From positions 1 through 54,127 of the forward strand of contig NZ_DFBS01000040.1 in the NCBI RefSeq assembly GCF_002366715.1: a stretch of 54,127 bases of DNA, in the 5' to 3' direction. The stretch's first letter is position 1; each line of letters begins with the position of its first letter. The notes under the pieces were generated by a model. That model made no database searches. It saw only the letters and a list, made by a program, of their open reading frames with translations, and was not told where the DNA came from. This DNA comes from Halomonas sp. UBA3074 (GTDB taxonomy: Bacteria > Pseudomonadota > Gammaproteobacteria > Pseudomonadales > Halomonadaceae). Shown piece by piece: positions 26,097 to 35,489 of this stretch. A program made the translations under genes and the position numbers.

Positions 26097-28247
26097 GTGA
26101 ATCCGGTAAAGAAAACGTTCCAGTACGGTCGTAGCACCGTCACGCTCGAAACCGGGCGTATTGCTCGCCAAGCTACCGGCGCTGTCATTGTTACCATGGA
26201 TGACACCGTCGTGCTGTGCACCGTGGTTGCTCGTAAAGAGGCAAACCCGAGCCAGCCCTTTTTCCCCCTCTCGGTACACTACCAAGAGAAAACCTACGCA
26301 GTGGGCAAGATTCCCGGCGGCTTCTTCAAGCGTGAAGGGCGTCCCACTGAAAAAGAGACGCTCACCTCACGTCTGATCGATCGTCCTATCCGCCCGCTGT
26401 TCCCCAAAGGTTTTATGAACGAAGTGCAGGTCGTCTGTACCGTTCTCTCTACCGATCGTAACCACGATCCGGATATCGCCGCACTGCTGGGCACCTCCGC
26501 CGCGTTGAGCATCTCTGGCGTACCGTTTAGTGGCCCGATTGGTGCAGCCCGCGTTGGCTTTAACGAAGAGCAGGGCTACTTCCTCAACCCAACGGTGGAA
26601 GAGCTGGCGACTTCTGAGCTCGACATGGTCGTCGCCGGTACTGAAAAAGCCGTGCTGATGGTTGAGTCCGAAGCCAAAGAGCTACTTGAAGACGAAATGC
26701 TGGGTGCCGTGCTGTTTGGTCACCAGGAAATGCAGGTCGCGATCAGCGCCATTAATGAACTGGTTGCCGAAGCGGGCAAGCCGCGCTGGGAGTGGCAGGC
26801 CGCTGAAGAGAACCAGGCGCTCAAAGCCGCGATGGCTGAGGCCTTTGAAGCGAAAGTGGGCGACGCCTACCGCATCACCGACAAGATGCAGCGTCAGGAT
26901 GCACTGGCTGAGTTGAAAGAGCAGGCGATCGAGCAACTGGCAGCCGATGAAGGCGAACCGGTTAATGACAAATTCAGCAAAGATGACGTCAAAGGCGCTT
27001 TCGCTGGTTTGGAAAAACGCGTTGTGCGCTCGCGCGTCGTCAAAGGCGAGCCGCGTATCGATGGGCGTGACAACCAAACCGTGCGGCCCTTGGCCATCGA
27101 AGTAGGCGTGCTGCCGAAAGCCCACGGTTCTGCCGTTTTCACCCGTGGTGAGACCCAGGCGATTGCCGTGGCGACGCTGGGCACACTGCGTGACTCTCAG
27201 TTAATCGAGTCGTTGGAAGGTGAGCGTAAAGATCGCTTCATGCTGCACTACAACTTCCCCCCTTACTCAGTGGGCGAAGCTGGCTTCATGGGTGGCCCGA
27301 AGCGTCGTGAAATCGGTCACGGTCGCTTGGCGCGTCGTGGTGTGCAGGCCATGCTGCCTGCTGAAGACGCTTTCCCCTACACCATCCGTGTAGTGTCTGA
27401 AATCACCGAGTCTAACGGTTCAAGCTCGATGGCGTCGGTGTGTGGCTCGTCGCTGGCCTTGATGGACGCGGGTGTGCCGTTGAAAGCACCGGTCGCTGGT
27501 ATTGCCATGGGCCTGGTGAAAGACGCCGATGGCTTTGCTGTCTTGACCGATATCCTGGGTGACGAAGATCATCTTGGCGATATGGATTTTAAAGTGGCCG
27601 GTTCGGAAGAGGGCATCACCGCCCTTCAAATGGACATCAAGATCGAAGGCATCAACGAAGAGATTATGGAGCTCGCGCTGCAGCAAGCACTGACCGCGCG
27701 TCTGAGTATTCTTGAGCAAATGAATGTCGTGATTAGCCAGAGCCGGAGCGATGTCTCCGACAACGCGCCGTCGATGGCTACCATCAAAATCGATCCTGAC
27801 AAAATCCGTGATGTTATCGGTAAAGGCGGCGCGACGATTCGCAAAATCTGCGAAGACACCGGCGCCTCCATCGATCTCGACGACGATGGCACCGTGCGCA
27901 TTTACGCGGAAGATAAAGCCGCTGCGAAGCGCGCGATTGACACCGTACTGGCGATTACCGCCGAAGCGGAAATCGGCAAGTTGTATAACGGCAAGGTCGT
28001 GCGTATTGCGGACTTCGGGGCCTTCGTTAACATCATGCCGGGTACCGATGGCCTGGTGCACATCTCGCAGATCGTTGCTGAGCGCGTCAATAACGTGCGT
28101 GACTTCTTGAACGAAGGCGATGATGTGATCGTTAAAGTGCTGGATATCGACAACCGCAACCGCGTGAAGCTGTCGATGAAAGAGATCACCGAAGAAGAGA
28201 AAGCCGCTTTTGCAGCGGAAGCAGCGGAAACCGAAACGACGATTTAA
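26097..28247 (+). CDS. pnp: Polyribonucleotide nucleotidyltransferase (PNPase)
   Basis: Phosphorolytic 3'-5' exoribonuclease of the degradosome. 716 residues: first RNase PH core, helical middle domain, second active core (GGPKRREIGHGRLARRG; ITESNGSSSMASVCGSSLA), KH domain (IRDVIGKGGATIRKI) and S1 domain (GKVVRIADFGAFVNIMPG). The frame opens at 26073 and includes an ATG at 26079. The GTG at 26097 follows GGAAG at normal spacing and gives the usual N-terminus NPVKKTFQYG, but 26079 is not excluded. Confidence 0.97.
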   Translation: MNPVKKTFQYGRSTVTLETGRIARQATGAVIVTMDDTVVLCTVVARKEANPSQPFFPLSVHYQEKTYAVGKIPGGFFKREGRPTEKETLTSRLIDRPIRPLFPKGFMNEVQVVCTVLSTDRNHDPDIAALLGTSAALSISGVPFSGPIGAARVGFNEEQGYFLNPTVEELATSELDMVVAGTEKAVLMVESEAKELLEDEMLGAVLFGHQEMQVAISAINELVAEAGKPRWEWQAAEENQALKAAMAEAFEAKVGDAYRITDKMQRQDALAELKEQAIEQLAADEGEPVNDKFSKDDVKGAFAGLEKRVVRSRVVKGEPRIDGRDNQTVRPLAIEVGVLPKAHGSAVFTRGETQAIAVATLGTLRDSQLIESLEGERKDRFMLHYNFPPYSVGEAGFMGGPKRREIGHGRLARRGVQAMLPAEDAFPYTIRVVSEITESNGSSSMASVCGSSLALMDAGVPLKAPVAGIAMGLVKDADGFAVLTDILGDEDHLGDMDFKVAGSEEGITALQMDIKIEGINEEIMELALQQALTARLSILEQMNVVISQSRSDVSDNAPSMATIKIDPDKIRDVIGKGGATIRKICEDTGASIDLDDDGTVRIYAEDKAAAKRAIDTVLAITAEAEIGKLYNGKVVRIADFGAFVNIMPGTDGLVHISQIVAERVNNVRDFLNEGDDVIVKVLDIDNRNRVKLSMKEITEEEKAAFAAEAAETETTI

Positions 28248-28271
28248 ATCGCTAACTAGGTATCTGATGCC

Positions 28272-28308
28272 GCCCTCGTAGCCTCTGGCTGCGGGGGCTT
28301 TGTTTTTA
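28272..28308 (+). terminator. Terminator after pnp
   Basis: GCCCTCGTAGCC pairs with GGCTGCGGGGGC over 12 positions (two G-T pairs), loop TCT, then TTTGTTTTT. Confidence 0.8.
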
Positions 28309-28340
28309 TCAGGTACTGTTTTTGTCAGGTACTGTTTTTG
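28309..28340 (+). repeat. Tandem 16-bp duplication
   Basis: TCAGGTACTGTTTTTG occurs twice back to back (28309-28324 and 28325-28340), directly after the pnp terminator. Confidence 0.95.
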
Positions 28341-28408
28341 CTGGGTATCGGCTTTGTGTCAGATATAAATTGGTTCGCCGGGATTTGGAGATAATTAGGG
28401 AGCTGCAG

Positions 28409-29578
28409 ATGGAGCAGGAACAAGCGCCGCGTTGGTGGGCGGTGGTGGCCGTGATGATCGGCATTTTTTTATTGGTAACCGCTGAGCAGTTACCGATTGG
28501 GCTGCTCTCTCAAGTGGCATCGAGCATGGGTGTTACCCCTGGCATGGCAGGCTTAATGGTGACTGTGCCCGGCGTGGTCGCTGCTTTTTCAGCCCCACTG
28601 CTGCCGGTAGCCGTGGGGCGACTGGATCGACGCATTATGCTCACCCTGCTAATGGTCGTAATGGTCGTAGGCAGTGTGCTGTCGTCACTGGCCAGCAGCT
28701 TTTCCCTGCTGCTGGCCGCCCGCGTATTGGTCGGCCTGAGTATTGGGGGTTTTTGGGCGGTGGCAGGCAGCATTGCTCCACGCCTAGTACCAGAAGCCCA
28801 GGTGCCAAAAGCGATGACGATGATTTTTGGGGGCGTGGCGGCAGCCTCCGTGCTGGGGGTGCCTCTGGGCACGCTACTGGGGGATCTCAGCAATTGGCGC
28901 GTTGCCTTCGGGGCGCTGGGTGGTTTTAGCCTGTTGACGGCCTTGGCACTGTGGTATTGGCTACCGCCGTTACCACCACGGGAGCCGGTGCGGCTGCAAG
29001 TGCTCGCTCAGCAGTTTAGCAATCGCGGCGTGCGGGTGGCGGTGCTTACGACGGCCTTTGTAGTCGTAGGGCACTTCGCCGCCTACACCTTTATTAGCCC
29101 CATCCTGCAAGAGATCAGCGGTATTTCTCAGCGTCACGTCAGCAGCCTGCTGCTGCTTTACGGAGCGACAGGCATCGTGGGTAATATCCTGGCGGGTATG
29201 TTTGCCGGGCGTCACCCCTACCGCGCCGTGTTGGCCATTCCCAGCCTACTGCTCATTGTGGTGGCCGTGTTCCCGCTGCTGGGAATTCAGCCGAGTAGCG
29301 GCGTCATGCTGCTAATGGTGTGGGGCGCGGTATTTGGCAGCGTATCGGTCAGCATTCAAACCTGGATTTTACGCACCGCACCCAATACCGAAGCCGCCAC
29401 GGCGTTGATGGCGTTTACTTTCAATATGTCGATTGGTTTAGGCGCCATGGTGGGGGGGCGTATTGTCGATGGCACTAGCCTGCCCATTGCCATGTGGGCG
29501 GCGTCTGGCCTGTTCCTGCTAGGCGCGCTGTTGGTGCTTAGCACCCCCGCTAAAGTGGTCGGTGAGAAAACGCGATGA
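28409..29578 (+). CDS. MFS exporter, NepI/DHA1-like
   Basis: 389 residues with about 12 membrane segments. The N-terminus VTAEQLPIGLLSQVASSMGV and the conserved GGFWAVAGSIAPRLVP with VPKAMTMIFGGVAAASVLG resemble the purine ribonucleoside exporter NepI and related DHA1 drug or sugar exporters. The substrate is not known. The ATG at 28409 has GGGAG six bases ahead; the upstream extension to 28322 lies in the duplicated leader and is unlikely to be translated. It stands alone between pnp and a convergent thiolase gene. Confidence 0.85.
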   Translation: MEQEQAPRWWAVVAVMIGIFLLVTAEQLPIGLLSQVASSMGVTPGMAGLMVTVPGVVAAFSAPLLPVAVGRLDRRIMLTLLMVVMVVGSVLSSLASSFSLLLAARVLVGLSIGGFWAVAGSIAPRLVPEAQVPKAMTMIFGGVAAASVLGVPLGTLLGDLSNWRVAFGALGGFSLLTALALWYWLPPLPPREPVRLQVLAQQFSNRGVRVAVLTTAFVVVGHFAAYTFISPILQEISGISQRHVSSLLLLYGATGIVGNILAGMFAGRHPYRAVLAIPSLLLIVVAVFPLLGIQPSSGVMLLMVWGAVFGSVSVSIQTWILRTAPNTEAATALMAFTFNMSIGLGAMVGGRIVDGTSLPIAMWAASGLFLLGALLVLSTPAKVVGEKTR

Positions 29579-29590
29579 AGAACAGCGAGC

Positions 29591-29619
29591 AAAAAAATGC
29601 CCCCTCATAAAGGGGGCAT
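29591..29619 (-). terminator. Terminator after thiolase gene
   Basis: On the minus strand ATGCCCCCT pairs with AGGGGGCAT and is followed by seven T. It may also slow transcripts coming from the MFS gene. Confidence 0.85.
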
Positions 29620-29684
29620 CGCTACGTTCTAACGACGTTCTAGCTATGTTACCGGCAATCGCTACTGGCTAGCTTTTGAGGCCA

Positions 29685-30863
29685 TTAAGGCCGCTCAATC
29701 GCCAGTGCAACCCCCTGACCGCCGCCGATACACAGCGTGGCGAGGCCTTTCTTGGCATCACGCGCGATCATTTCATGCAGCAGTGATACCAGTACGCGGC
29801 AACCGGAGGCGCCAATGGGGTGGCCAAGGGCGATCGCGCCGCCATTAACGTTCACCTTGCTGACATCCCAGCCGAGCTCTTTATTGACGGAGAGCGCTTG
29901 AGCGGCGAACGCCTCGTTGGCTTCTGCTAAATCGAGATCATCCAGGCTCCAGCCCGCTTTTTCTAGGCAGCGGCGGGTAGCAGGGGCAGGCCCAATGCCC
30001 ATGATGGCAGGGTCAACGGCAGCGTTAGCGTAAGCCGCAATGCGTGCTAGCGGCTCTAGGCCCAGCTCTTTAGCTTTTTCAGCGGAGCAGATCATCACAA
30101 CGGCCGCACCATCGTTTAAAGAAGAGGCATTACCGGCGGTCACGGTGCCATCTTTTTTGAAGGCAGGCTTCATGCCCGCCAGCTTCTCGGCGGTGACTGC
30201 GCGTGGATTCTCATCGGTATCGAAAACGACCGGGTCGCCTTTACGCTGGGGAATCTCTACCGGCACGATCTGGCTTTTGAACTTACCCTCTTTAATGGCA
30301 TTCGCGGCATTCTGCTGGGATTGGGCGGCGAATTGATCCATCTCTTCCCGGGTAATGCCGTATTTCTCAGCCAAGTTCTCAGCGGTGATGCCCATGTGGT
30401 AATCGTTGAACGCGTCCCACAGGCCATCGTGCACCATCGTGTCGATGGCTTTCCAGTCGCCCATGCGCTGACCGTTGCGGGAGTTAGGCAATACGTGAGG
30501 CGAGGCAGACATGTTTTCCTGGCCGCCCGCGAGAATCAGGTCAGCATCGCCACAGCGGATTGCCTGGGTCGCGAGGTGAATTGCTTTAAGGCCCGAACCA
30601 CACACTTTATTGATGGTCATGGCCGGCACCGAGTCAGGCAGGCCACCTTTGATGGCTGCCTGGCGAGCCGGGTTCTGGCCGACACCTGCGGTCAACACCT
30701 GGCCGAGCAGTACTTCGTCAACCTGGTCGGGGGCGACGCCGGTGGAGGCGAGAATATCTTTAATTACTAACGCGCCCAAGTCGCTCGCTGGAATGCCCGC
30801 AAGGGAACCTCCGAAAGCGCCCACGGCGGTGCGGCGTGCCGCAACAATGACTACTTCTTGCAT
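29685..30863 (-). CDS. phaA: Acetyl-CoA acetyltransferase (thiolase)
   Basis: 392 residues. Condenses two acetyl-CoA to acetoacetyl-CoA, the first step of polyhydroxybutyrate synthesis, or runs in reverse in degradation. The nucleophilic Cys is in NKVCGSGLKA, the catalytic His in NVNGGAIALGHPIGASG and the second Cys in LCIGGGQGVA. The symbol is a family-level choice (phaA/atoB); no other PHB gene is in the window. SD CAGGAG lies before the ATG. Confidence 0.9.
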   Translation of the reverse strand: MQEVVIVAARRTAVGAFGGSLAGIPASDLGALVIKDILASTGVAPDQVDEVLLGQVLTAGVGQNPARQAAIKGGLPDSVPAMTINKVCGSGLKAIHLATQAIRCGDADLILAGGQENMSASPHVLPNSRNGQRMGDWKAIDTMVHDGLWDAFNDYHMGITAENLAEKYGITREEMDQFAAQSQQNAANAIKEGKFKSQIVPVEIPQRKGDPVVFDTDENPRAVTAEKLAGMKPAFKKDGTVTAGNASSLNDGAAVVMICSAEKAKELGLEPLARIAAYANAAVDPAIMGIGPAPATRRCLEKAGWSLDDLDLAEANEAFAAQALSVNKELGWDVSKVNVNGGAIALGHPIGASGCRVLVSLLHEMIARDAKKGLATLCIGGGQGVALAIERP

Positions 30864-30929
30864 AAGATGACTCCTGGGTAAAGAACAGACATTCTGAAGC
30901 CAGATGCCCGATAGGCGTGCACTGTCAGC

Positions 30930-30956
30930 CGTACTCTTTTATTCGTACTCTTTATT
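30930..30956 (-). repeat. Tandem 13-14 bp repeat upstream of thiolase
   Basis: CGTACTCTTTTATT (30930-30943) is followed directly by CGTACTCTTTATT (30944-30956) and then a decayed third copy starting CGTGCTCTG. It lies in the 232-base gap between panD and the thiolase gene, where a promoter for the latter is expected. Confidence 0.85.
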
Positions 30957-31044
30957 CGTGCTCTGTCAGCCGTCTCTTCAGCATAGGGGAAGGTGATGCG
31001 TTGCGGCAATACGCTTTTTTAGGCAAATAAACCCAGCGGCAAAT

Positions 31045-31069
31045 AAAAACGGGCCCACATGGGGCCCGT
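31045..31069 (-). terminator. Terminator after panD
   Basis: On the minus strand ACGGGCCC, loop CATGT, GGGCCCGT, then TTTTATTTG. Confidence 0.88.
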
Positions 31070-31095
31070 CAGGAGCAGCGTGATAGGCCTTAACG

Positions 31096-31476
31096 CTAGG
31101 CTAACTGCACCGGAATGATATTGCTGGTGTGGCTAACGTGGTTACCTTCCTGGAGATAGACCAGCGCGGGCTGGTGTTTTTCCAGTTCGGTTTCTGAGTA
31201 GTGGGCGTAGCTGCAAATGATGATCCGGTGGCCAGGGGATGCCAAGTGAGCCGCGGCGCCATTGATTGAGATCAGTCTGGAGCCTTCCTCTCCCCGGATA
31301 GCGTACGTCGTGAAGCGCTCGCCGTTCTCAACGTTATAAATCTGAATTTGCTCGTTCTCACGGATACCTACCATATCCAGCAGGTCGCCATCGATGGCGC
31401 AGGAGCCTTCGTAATTGAGCACTGCATGGGTAACGCGTGCCATGTGCAGTTTGGCTTTGAGCATAATGGTATGCAT
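31096..31476 (-). CDS. panD: Aspartate 1-decarboxylase proenzyme
   Basis: Makes beta-alanine for pantothenate. 126 residues, pyruvoyl enzyme. Self-cleavage is expected between Gly and Ser in YEGSCAID, generating the pyruvoyl group. Other conserved parts are TYAIRGEEGSRLISINGAAAH. It lies 28 bases after panC, ending the pan cluster. Confidence 0.97.
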   Translation of the reverse strand: MHTIMLKAKLHMARVTHAVLNYEGSCAIDGDLLDMVGIRENEQIQIYNVENGERFTTYAIRGEEGSRLISINGAAAHLASPGHRIIICSYAHYSETELEKHQPALVYLQEGNHVSHTSNIIPVQLA

Positions 31477-31504
31477 GGGAGTTCCTCTATGACCCGTTGT
31501 TAGT

Positions 31505-32377
31505 TTATTCGTTGGCAGCGCGGGTAGTGCCGCCTGGGAGTTGCACCGTTATATTGTCGATCAATCGCGCCGGGCCTAGCTTGGCGGCGGTCAGCAGTAT
31601 CGCTTGGCGGGTGTTAGCGTTCACCGGGCCGAGCGATGTGTCGCGTAGCTCTAGATAATCCGGCGTAAAGCCTGATTCATAGAGCGAGGCTATGCCTTGC
31701 TGGAGAGTGGTGTCGATTGCCGCGCCGTGTTCAAGGCGATCGCGTAGCGTGCACAGCGTACGGTAGAGCGCGGGCGCTTTCGCACGCTCTTCGCTAGTTA
31801 AATAGCCATTACGTGAGGAGAGTGCCAGGCCATCCGCTGCCCGCACGATGGGCACACCGATAATCTCAATGGGCATGTGCAGATCCCGCACCAACTTGCG
31901 AATGACGGCAAGCTGTTGGTAATCCTTTTCGCCGAAGCAGGCAATGTCTGGCTGGACGAGATTGAACAGCATGCTGACGACGGTAGAAACCCCGTCGAAA
32001 TGGCCAGGCCTAGCGCCGCCACACAACCCTTCGCCCACCACGGGGACATGAACACGGCTTTGCGCATCCAAGCCGTTGGGATAGAGCGAGCTCACCGCCG
32101 GGGCAAACAGCACGTCACAGCCAGCCTCAACCAACTGCGCCTGATCGGCATCAAAGGTGCGGGGGTAGCCGTCTAAATCCTCGCCTGGGCCGAATTGCAT
32201 CGGGTTGACGAACAGGCTGGAGACCACGATATCGGCCTGCTGGCGGGCGCAGGCGACCAGGGCTAAGTGCCCCGCATGGAGGTTACCCATGGTGGGCACT
32301 AACGCGATGCGCTGGCCGCGCTGGCGGTGTTCCTGCAGCGTGCTGCGTAGCTCATCAATGTCTCGCAAGGTGCGCAT
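31505..32377 (-). CDS. panC: Pantothenate synthetase
   Basis: Ligates pantoate and beta-alanine with ATP. 290 residues. The HxGH-like motif is PTMGNLHAGHLALV, the pantoate site is FVNPMQFGPGEDLDGYPRT, CFGEKDYQQLAVI follows, and the KMSKS-like loop is LALSSRNGYL. Downstream of panB, separated by 81 bases that contain a tandem repeat. Confidence 0.97.
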   Translation of the reverse strand: MRTLRDIDELRSTLQEHRQRGQRIALVPTMGNLHAGHLALVACARQQADIVVSSLFVNPMQFGPGEDLDGYPRTFDADQAQLVEAGCDVLFAPAVSSLYPNGLDAQSRVHVPVVGEGLCGGARPGHFDGVSTVVSMLFNLVQPDIACFGEKDYQQLAVIRKLVRDLHMPIEIIGVPIVRAADGLALSSRNGYLTSEERAKAPALYRTLCTLRDRLEHGAAIDTTLQQGIASLYESGFTPDYLELRDTSLGPVNANTRQAILLTAAKLGPARLIDNITVQLPGGTTRAANE

Positions 32378-32427
32378 AATTGAAGTGTCTTCTAGTGAAA
32401 TCGGACTTTAAAGCTGGCTTTAAAAAT

Positions 32428-32466
32428 GCTCTCTAAAAACGGTCTTTAAAAACAGTCCTTAAAAAC
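32428..32466 (-). repeat. 13-bp tandem repeat at panB end
   Basis: Three units, GCTCTCTAAAAAC, GGTCTTTAAAAAC and AGTCCTTAAAAAC (plus-strand reading), with a degenerate copy before them. The last unit contains the panB stop codon, so the repeat has expanded right at the gene end in the panB-panC spacer. Confidence 0.88.
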
Positions 32467-33250
32467 AGTGCTCAGGGGCTGGGAAAACGCGTGTTTTGAC
32501 CGCTTCGTGGTAAGCCTGAAAAGCCGATGGGATGCTGTCGGCATCGGTCATAAAGTTTTTGACGAAGCGTGGTGTACGGCCATGGGTAACGCCGAGTACA
32601 TCATGCATCACCAGTATTTGACCGTCGGTATCAGGCCCGGCACCGATACCGATGACCGGTACCTCCAGTGCTTCGGTGACCGCTTTGCCCAGGCTGGCGG
32701 GTACGCACTCTAGCAGAATCACCGAGGCGCCCGCTTCAACGAGCACCTTGGCATCATTAATGATGCGTTCAGCGTGAGCGGCGTCGCGGCCCTGCACTTT
32801 ATAACCGCCTAGCTGATGCACGGTTTGTGGCGTTAAGCCCAGATGGGCGCAAACGGGTACACCACGGCGAGTCAGCTCGCGAATGCCGTCGGCCATCCAG
32901 GCTTCGCCTTCTAGTTTGACCAGCTCAGCGCCTGCACGCATGACGGCGCCAGCATCTTTAAGCAGGCGTTCAGTGGTGGCATTGCTCATGAACGGCAGAT
33001 CGACCATCAGCAGGCTATGGCCTTTGCCGCGCGCTGCACAGCGGGTGTGGTACACGATGTCGTCGATAGTAACGGGTAACGTGCTGTTGTGGCCTTGCAG
33101 CACCATGCCCAGAGAATCACCGACCAGCAGGACGTCAATGCCTGCCTGGCTTGCCGCATGGGCAAAGGAGGCATCGTAAGCGGTCAGGCAACTGAATGTC
33201 TCGCCAGCCTGCTTATAGGCTTGCAGCGTGCTTAGAGTGACGGTTTTCAT
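32459..33250 (-). CDS. panB: 3-methyl-2-oxobutanoate hydroxymethyltransferase
   Basis: Makes ketopantoate from ketoisovalerate and methylene-tetrahydrofolate. 263 residues. Conserved: LTAYDASFA, VLLVGDSLGMVLQGHNSTLP (metal and substrate site), VKLEGE, GVPVCAHLGLTPQ and the general base in LLECVPA. Follows folK, giving the Pseudomonas-like pcnB-folK-panB-panC order. Confidence 0.97.
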   Translation of the reverse strand: MKTVTLSTLQAYKQAGETFSCLTAYDASFAHAASQAGIDVLLVGDSLGMVLQGHNSTLPVTIDDIVYHTRCAARGKGHSLLMVDLPFMSNATTERLLKDAGAVMRAGAELVKLEGEAWMADGIRELTRRGVPVCAHLGLTPQTVHQLGGYKVQGRDAAHAERIINDAKVLVEAGASVILLECVPASLGKAVTEALEVPVIGIGAGPDTDGQILVMHDVLGVTHGRTPRFVKNFMTDADSIPSAFQAYHEAVKTRVFPAPEHCF

Positions 33251-33403
33251 GGCATGCTCTCTTTATTCTATAGGCCAGCGCCGCCTAGGCAGCCGACCAT
33301 TAGTGACGCGGCTTCCCTGCCTGCGTGAAGTGGCGTAACCGGCAATTGTTACCTGAATGTGTGGTCGGTGTCGAGATGTGTGTCAGATGGTAGCGCTTGT
33401 CGT

Positions 33404-33901
33404 CTACGAAGCAGCGGTCAGGCGCTCAAGGCCCTGTGCCGCCGTGCTTTCCAACCACGTAGATAGCGGCTGCTGCTGAAGTGTTAACGCGGGGGCGATC
33501 TCTGCCAGCGGCGCCAGTACAAAGGCGCGGGCGGTCATTTGGGGATGGGGAACGTTTAGGCGCGGTGTCTGGATGTCATCGTGGCCGTAGAGCAGCAAAT
33601 CAAGGTCAAGCGTGCGGGGGCCCCAGTGACGCTGGCGGCGGCGGCGATGCCGCTGTTCCAGTGCTTGCAGCTGATCGAGCAAGGCCAGTGGCGAGAGGCG
33701 CGTTTCCAGCGCTGCCACGGCATTGATGAAGTCCGGCTGGTTCTGGGGCCCCACCGGGCGGCTGGCATAGAGCGAAGACGCTGCCACTAAGCGCGTGAGC
33801 GGCAGCGTGGCTAGCTCATCAACCGCCGTGCGCACTTGCTCGATAGGCGACTCAAGATTGCTGCCTAAGCCAATGTACGCAAGCTGAAAAGGCGCGGCCA
33901 T
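33404..33901 (-). CDS. folK: Hydroxymethyl-dihydropterin pyrophosphokinase
   Basis: Transfers pyrophosphate from ATP to hydroxymethyl-dihydropterin, feeding FolP. 165 residues. Signature parts are IGLGSNLESPIEQVRTAV, GPQNQPDFINAVAALET, GPRTLDLDLLLYG and VPHPQMTARAFVLAPLAEIAP. It starts nine bases after pcnB, so the two are probably one transcript. Confidence 0.96.
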   Translation of the reverse strand: MAAPFQLAYIGLGSNLESPIEQVRTAVDELATLPLTRLVAASSLYASRPVGPQNQPDFINAVAALETRLSPLALLDQLQALEQRHRRRRQRHWGPRTLDLDLLLYGHDDIQTPRLNVPHPQMTARAFVLAPLAEIAPALTLQQQPLSTWLESTAAQGLERLTAAS

Positions 33902-33910
33902 GATGCCTCG

Positions 33911-35293
33911 CTACTCTGCAGCGCGGGGCTTACGCCGCCGTTTGCGACGACGATCGCCTTGGCTGGCCGGGTCGCCGCCGACTTTTTGCAGCAAACGCCG
34001 CTGCTCGTGTTCATCGCCGCGTTGAAACGCGGTCCACCAATCCCCCAAACCGCGGGGGATTTCGCCCGCCTGCTCACGTAGCAGGAGTAAGTCGTACCCT
34101 GCTCGGAAGCGAGGATGCTCGCGAGTTTGAAAGGCCTTTTTACCGCGACGTTGTGGAAGTCGCTGCTGTAATTCCCAAATTTCCCGCATGGGGATCCCAA
34201 ACCGCTTGGGAATCGAGGTGTGCTCTAACTGACGCGAAACGACCTGCTGGGCAGCTGCCTGCAACGCGGGAATGGCTGGCATACCCTCTTGCTCCAGCAC
34301 TTCCTGACGTTGCTTGACCGGTGCCCATAAAAACGCTGCGAGCAGGAACGCCGGGGTAACGGGGCGCTCTTCAGCAATACGCTTATCGGTGTTGGTCAGT
34401 GCTTGCTCGATCAATTCTTCTGCCCAGGCGGCATCGGCCATGGCCTCTTCCGCTTCGGGAAAGAGCATGCCAAACAGGCCGTAGTGGCTCATTAGGCGGA
34501 AGGTGACGAGCCCGTGGCCCGACATGAAAAGCTTGAGCACTTCATCAAATAGACGCGCAGGCGGAATCTGCAGGAGCAGCGGCGCCTGATCATACATCGG
34601 CGCTTCGGTGTCTGGGTCTAGCGTGAAATCAAGCTTGGCAGCAAATCGCACCGCACGCAGCATTCGCACCGGGTCTTCACGGTAACGCGTGGCCGGGTCG
34701 CCAATCAGGCGTAGCGTGCGCGTCTTGATATCGTGGGCGCCATTGGCAAAATCGGTGATGCTGAAGTCAGCAATGTTGTAGTAGAGGGCGTTAACGGTGA
34801 AGTCGCGGCGCAGCGCATCCTCTTCGATATTGCCCCACACGTTGTCACGCAACAAAAGCCCTTCATCGGACTGATGGGCAATGTGATCGCCATGCTCGTC
34901 TTGGGGTTTGCCACGAAACGTGGTGACCTCAATAACCTCACGGCCAAAGCGCACATGGACAATCCGAAAACGGCGGCCGATCAGGCGCGAATTACGGAAC
35001 AGATCGCGAACCTGCTCGGGGGTGGCATTGGTCGCAACGTCGAAGTCCTTGGGCATTTTGCCCAGCAGCGCGTCGCGAATACAACCGCCGACCAAATAAG
35101 CATCGTAACCTGCGCCACTGAGACGATAGAGCACTTTTAAAGCGGCATCGCTGATTTGTTGGCGAGAAACGGGGTGCTCGGACCTTGGAATATTACGGGG
35201 AGAGAGGGCGGTGGTGGTGCTCTCTTGGGGATCGAGCAAGGTTTTCAATTGCTCCCCCGGGCTGTGTAGGAAACGGGTAAATCCTTTAAACAT
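33911..35293 (-). CDS. pcnB: Poly(A) polymerase I
   Basis: Adds poly(A) tails that target RNA for decay. 460 residues. Nucleotidyltransferase head: YLVGGCIRDALLGKMPKDFDVATNATPEQV, with the catalytic Asp pair in DFDVAT, then FRIVHVRFGREVIEVTTFRG. RNA-binding domain: YREDPVRMLRAVRFAAKLDF. The very basic tail GDRRRKRRRKPRAAE matches PAP I rather than CCA-adding enzymes. Located downstream of cbrB and the CrcZ-like RNA, as in Pseudomonas. Confidence 0.95.
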   Translation of the reverse strand: MFKGFTRFLHSPGEQLKTLLDPQESTTTALSPRNIPRSEHPVSRQQISDAALKVLYRLSGAGYDAYLVGGCIRDALLGKMPKDFDVATNATPEQVRDLFRNSRLIGRRFRIVHVRFGREVIEVTTFRGKPQDEHGDHIAHQSDEGLLLRDNVWGNIEEDALRRDFTVNALYYNIADFSITDFANGAHDIKTRTLRLIGDPATRYREDPVRMLRAVRFAAKLDFTLDPDTEAPMYDQAPLLLQIPPARLFDEVLKLFMSGHGLVTFRLMSHYGLFGMLFPEAEEAMADAAWAEELIEQALTNTDKRIAEERPVTPAFLLAAFLWAPVKQRQEVLEQEGMPAIPALQAAAQQVVSRQLEHTSIPKRFGIPMREIWELQQRLPQRRGKKAFQTREHPRFRAGYDLLLLREQAGEIPRGLGDWWTAFQRGDEHEQRRLLQKVGGDPASQGDRRRKRRRKPRAAE

Positions 35294-35378
35294 GCGATAA
35301 TTTCAACTCGCAGGGTACGAAAAAATAGTCATTATTAAGCACTTCGAACGAGCACTGAACATAAACAGTTAGTGGCTG

Positions 35379-35406
35379 AGTGTAGCCGACGCGCTATGTC
35401 TTGCAA
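35379..35406 (-). promoter_or_regulatory. Candidate pcnB promoter
   Basis: Minus strand TTGCAA (35406-35401), 16-base spacer, TACACT (35384-35379), about 85 bases before the pcnB start. The -35 lies in one copy of a CTTGCAAAG direct repeat (35400-35408 and 35414-35422). Confidence 0.5.
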
Positions 35407-35462
35407 AGAGCGGCTTGCAAAGCACTTGGCGCTTATGCAGATAACGCAAGCGTCAGACACGG

Positions 35463-35489
35463 AAAGGGGAGGCTAAGAGAGCCTCCCCT
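35463..35489 (-). terminator. Candidate terminator of the CrcZ-like RNA
   Basis: AGGGGAGGCT (35489-35480 on minus) pairs perfectly with AGCCTCCCCT (35474-35465), loop CTCTT. The T tail is short (TTTCC), so termination may be incomplete and allow read-through into pcnB. Confidence 0.65.
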
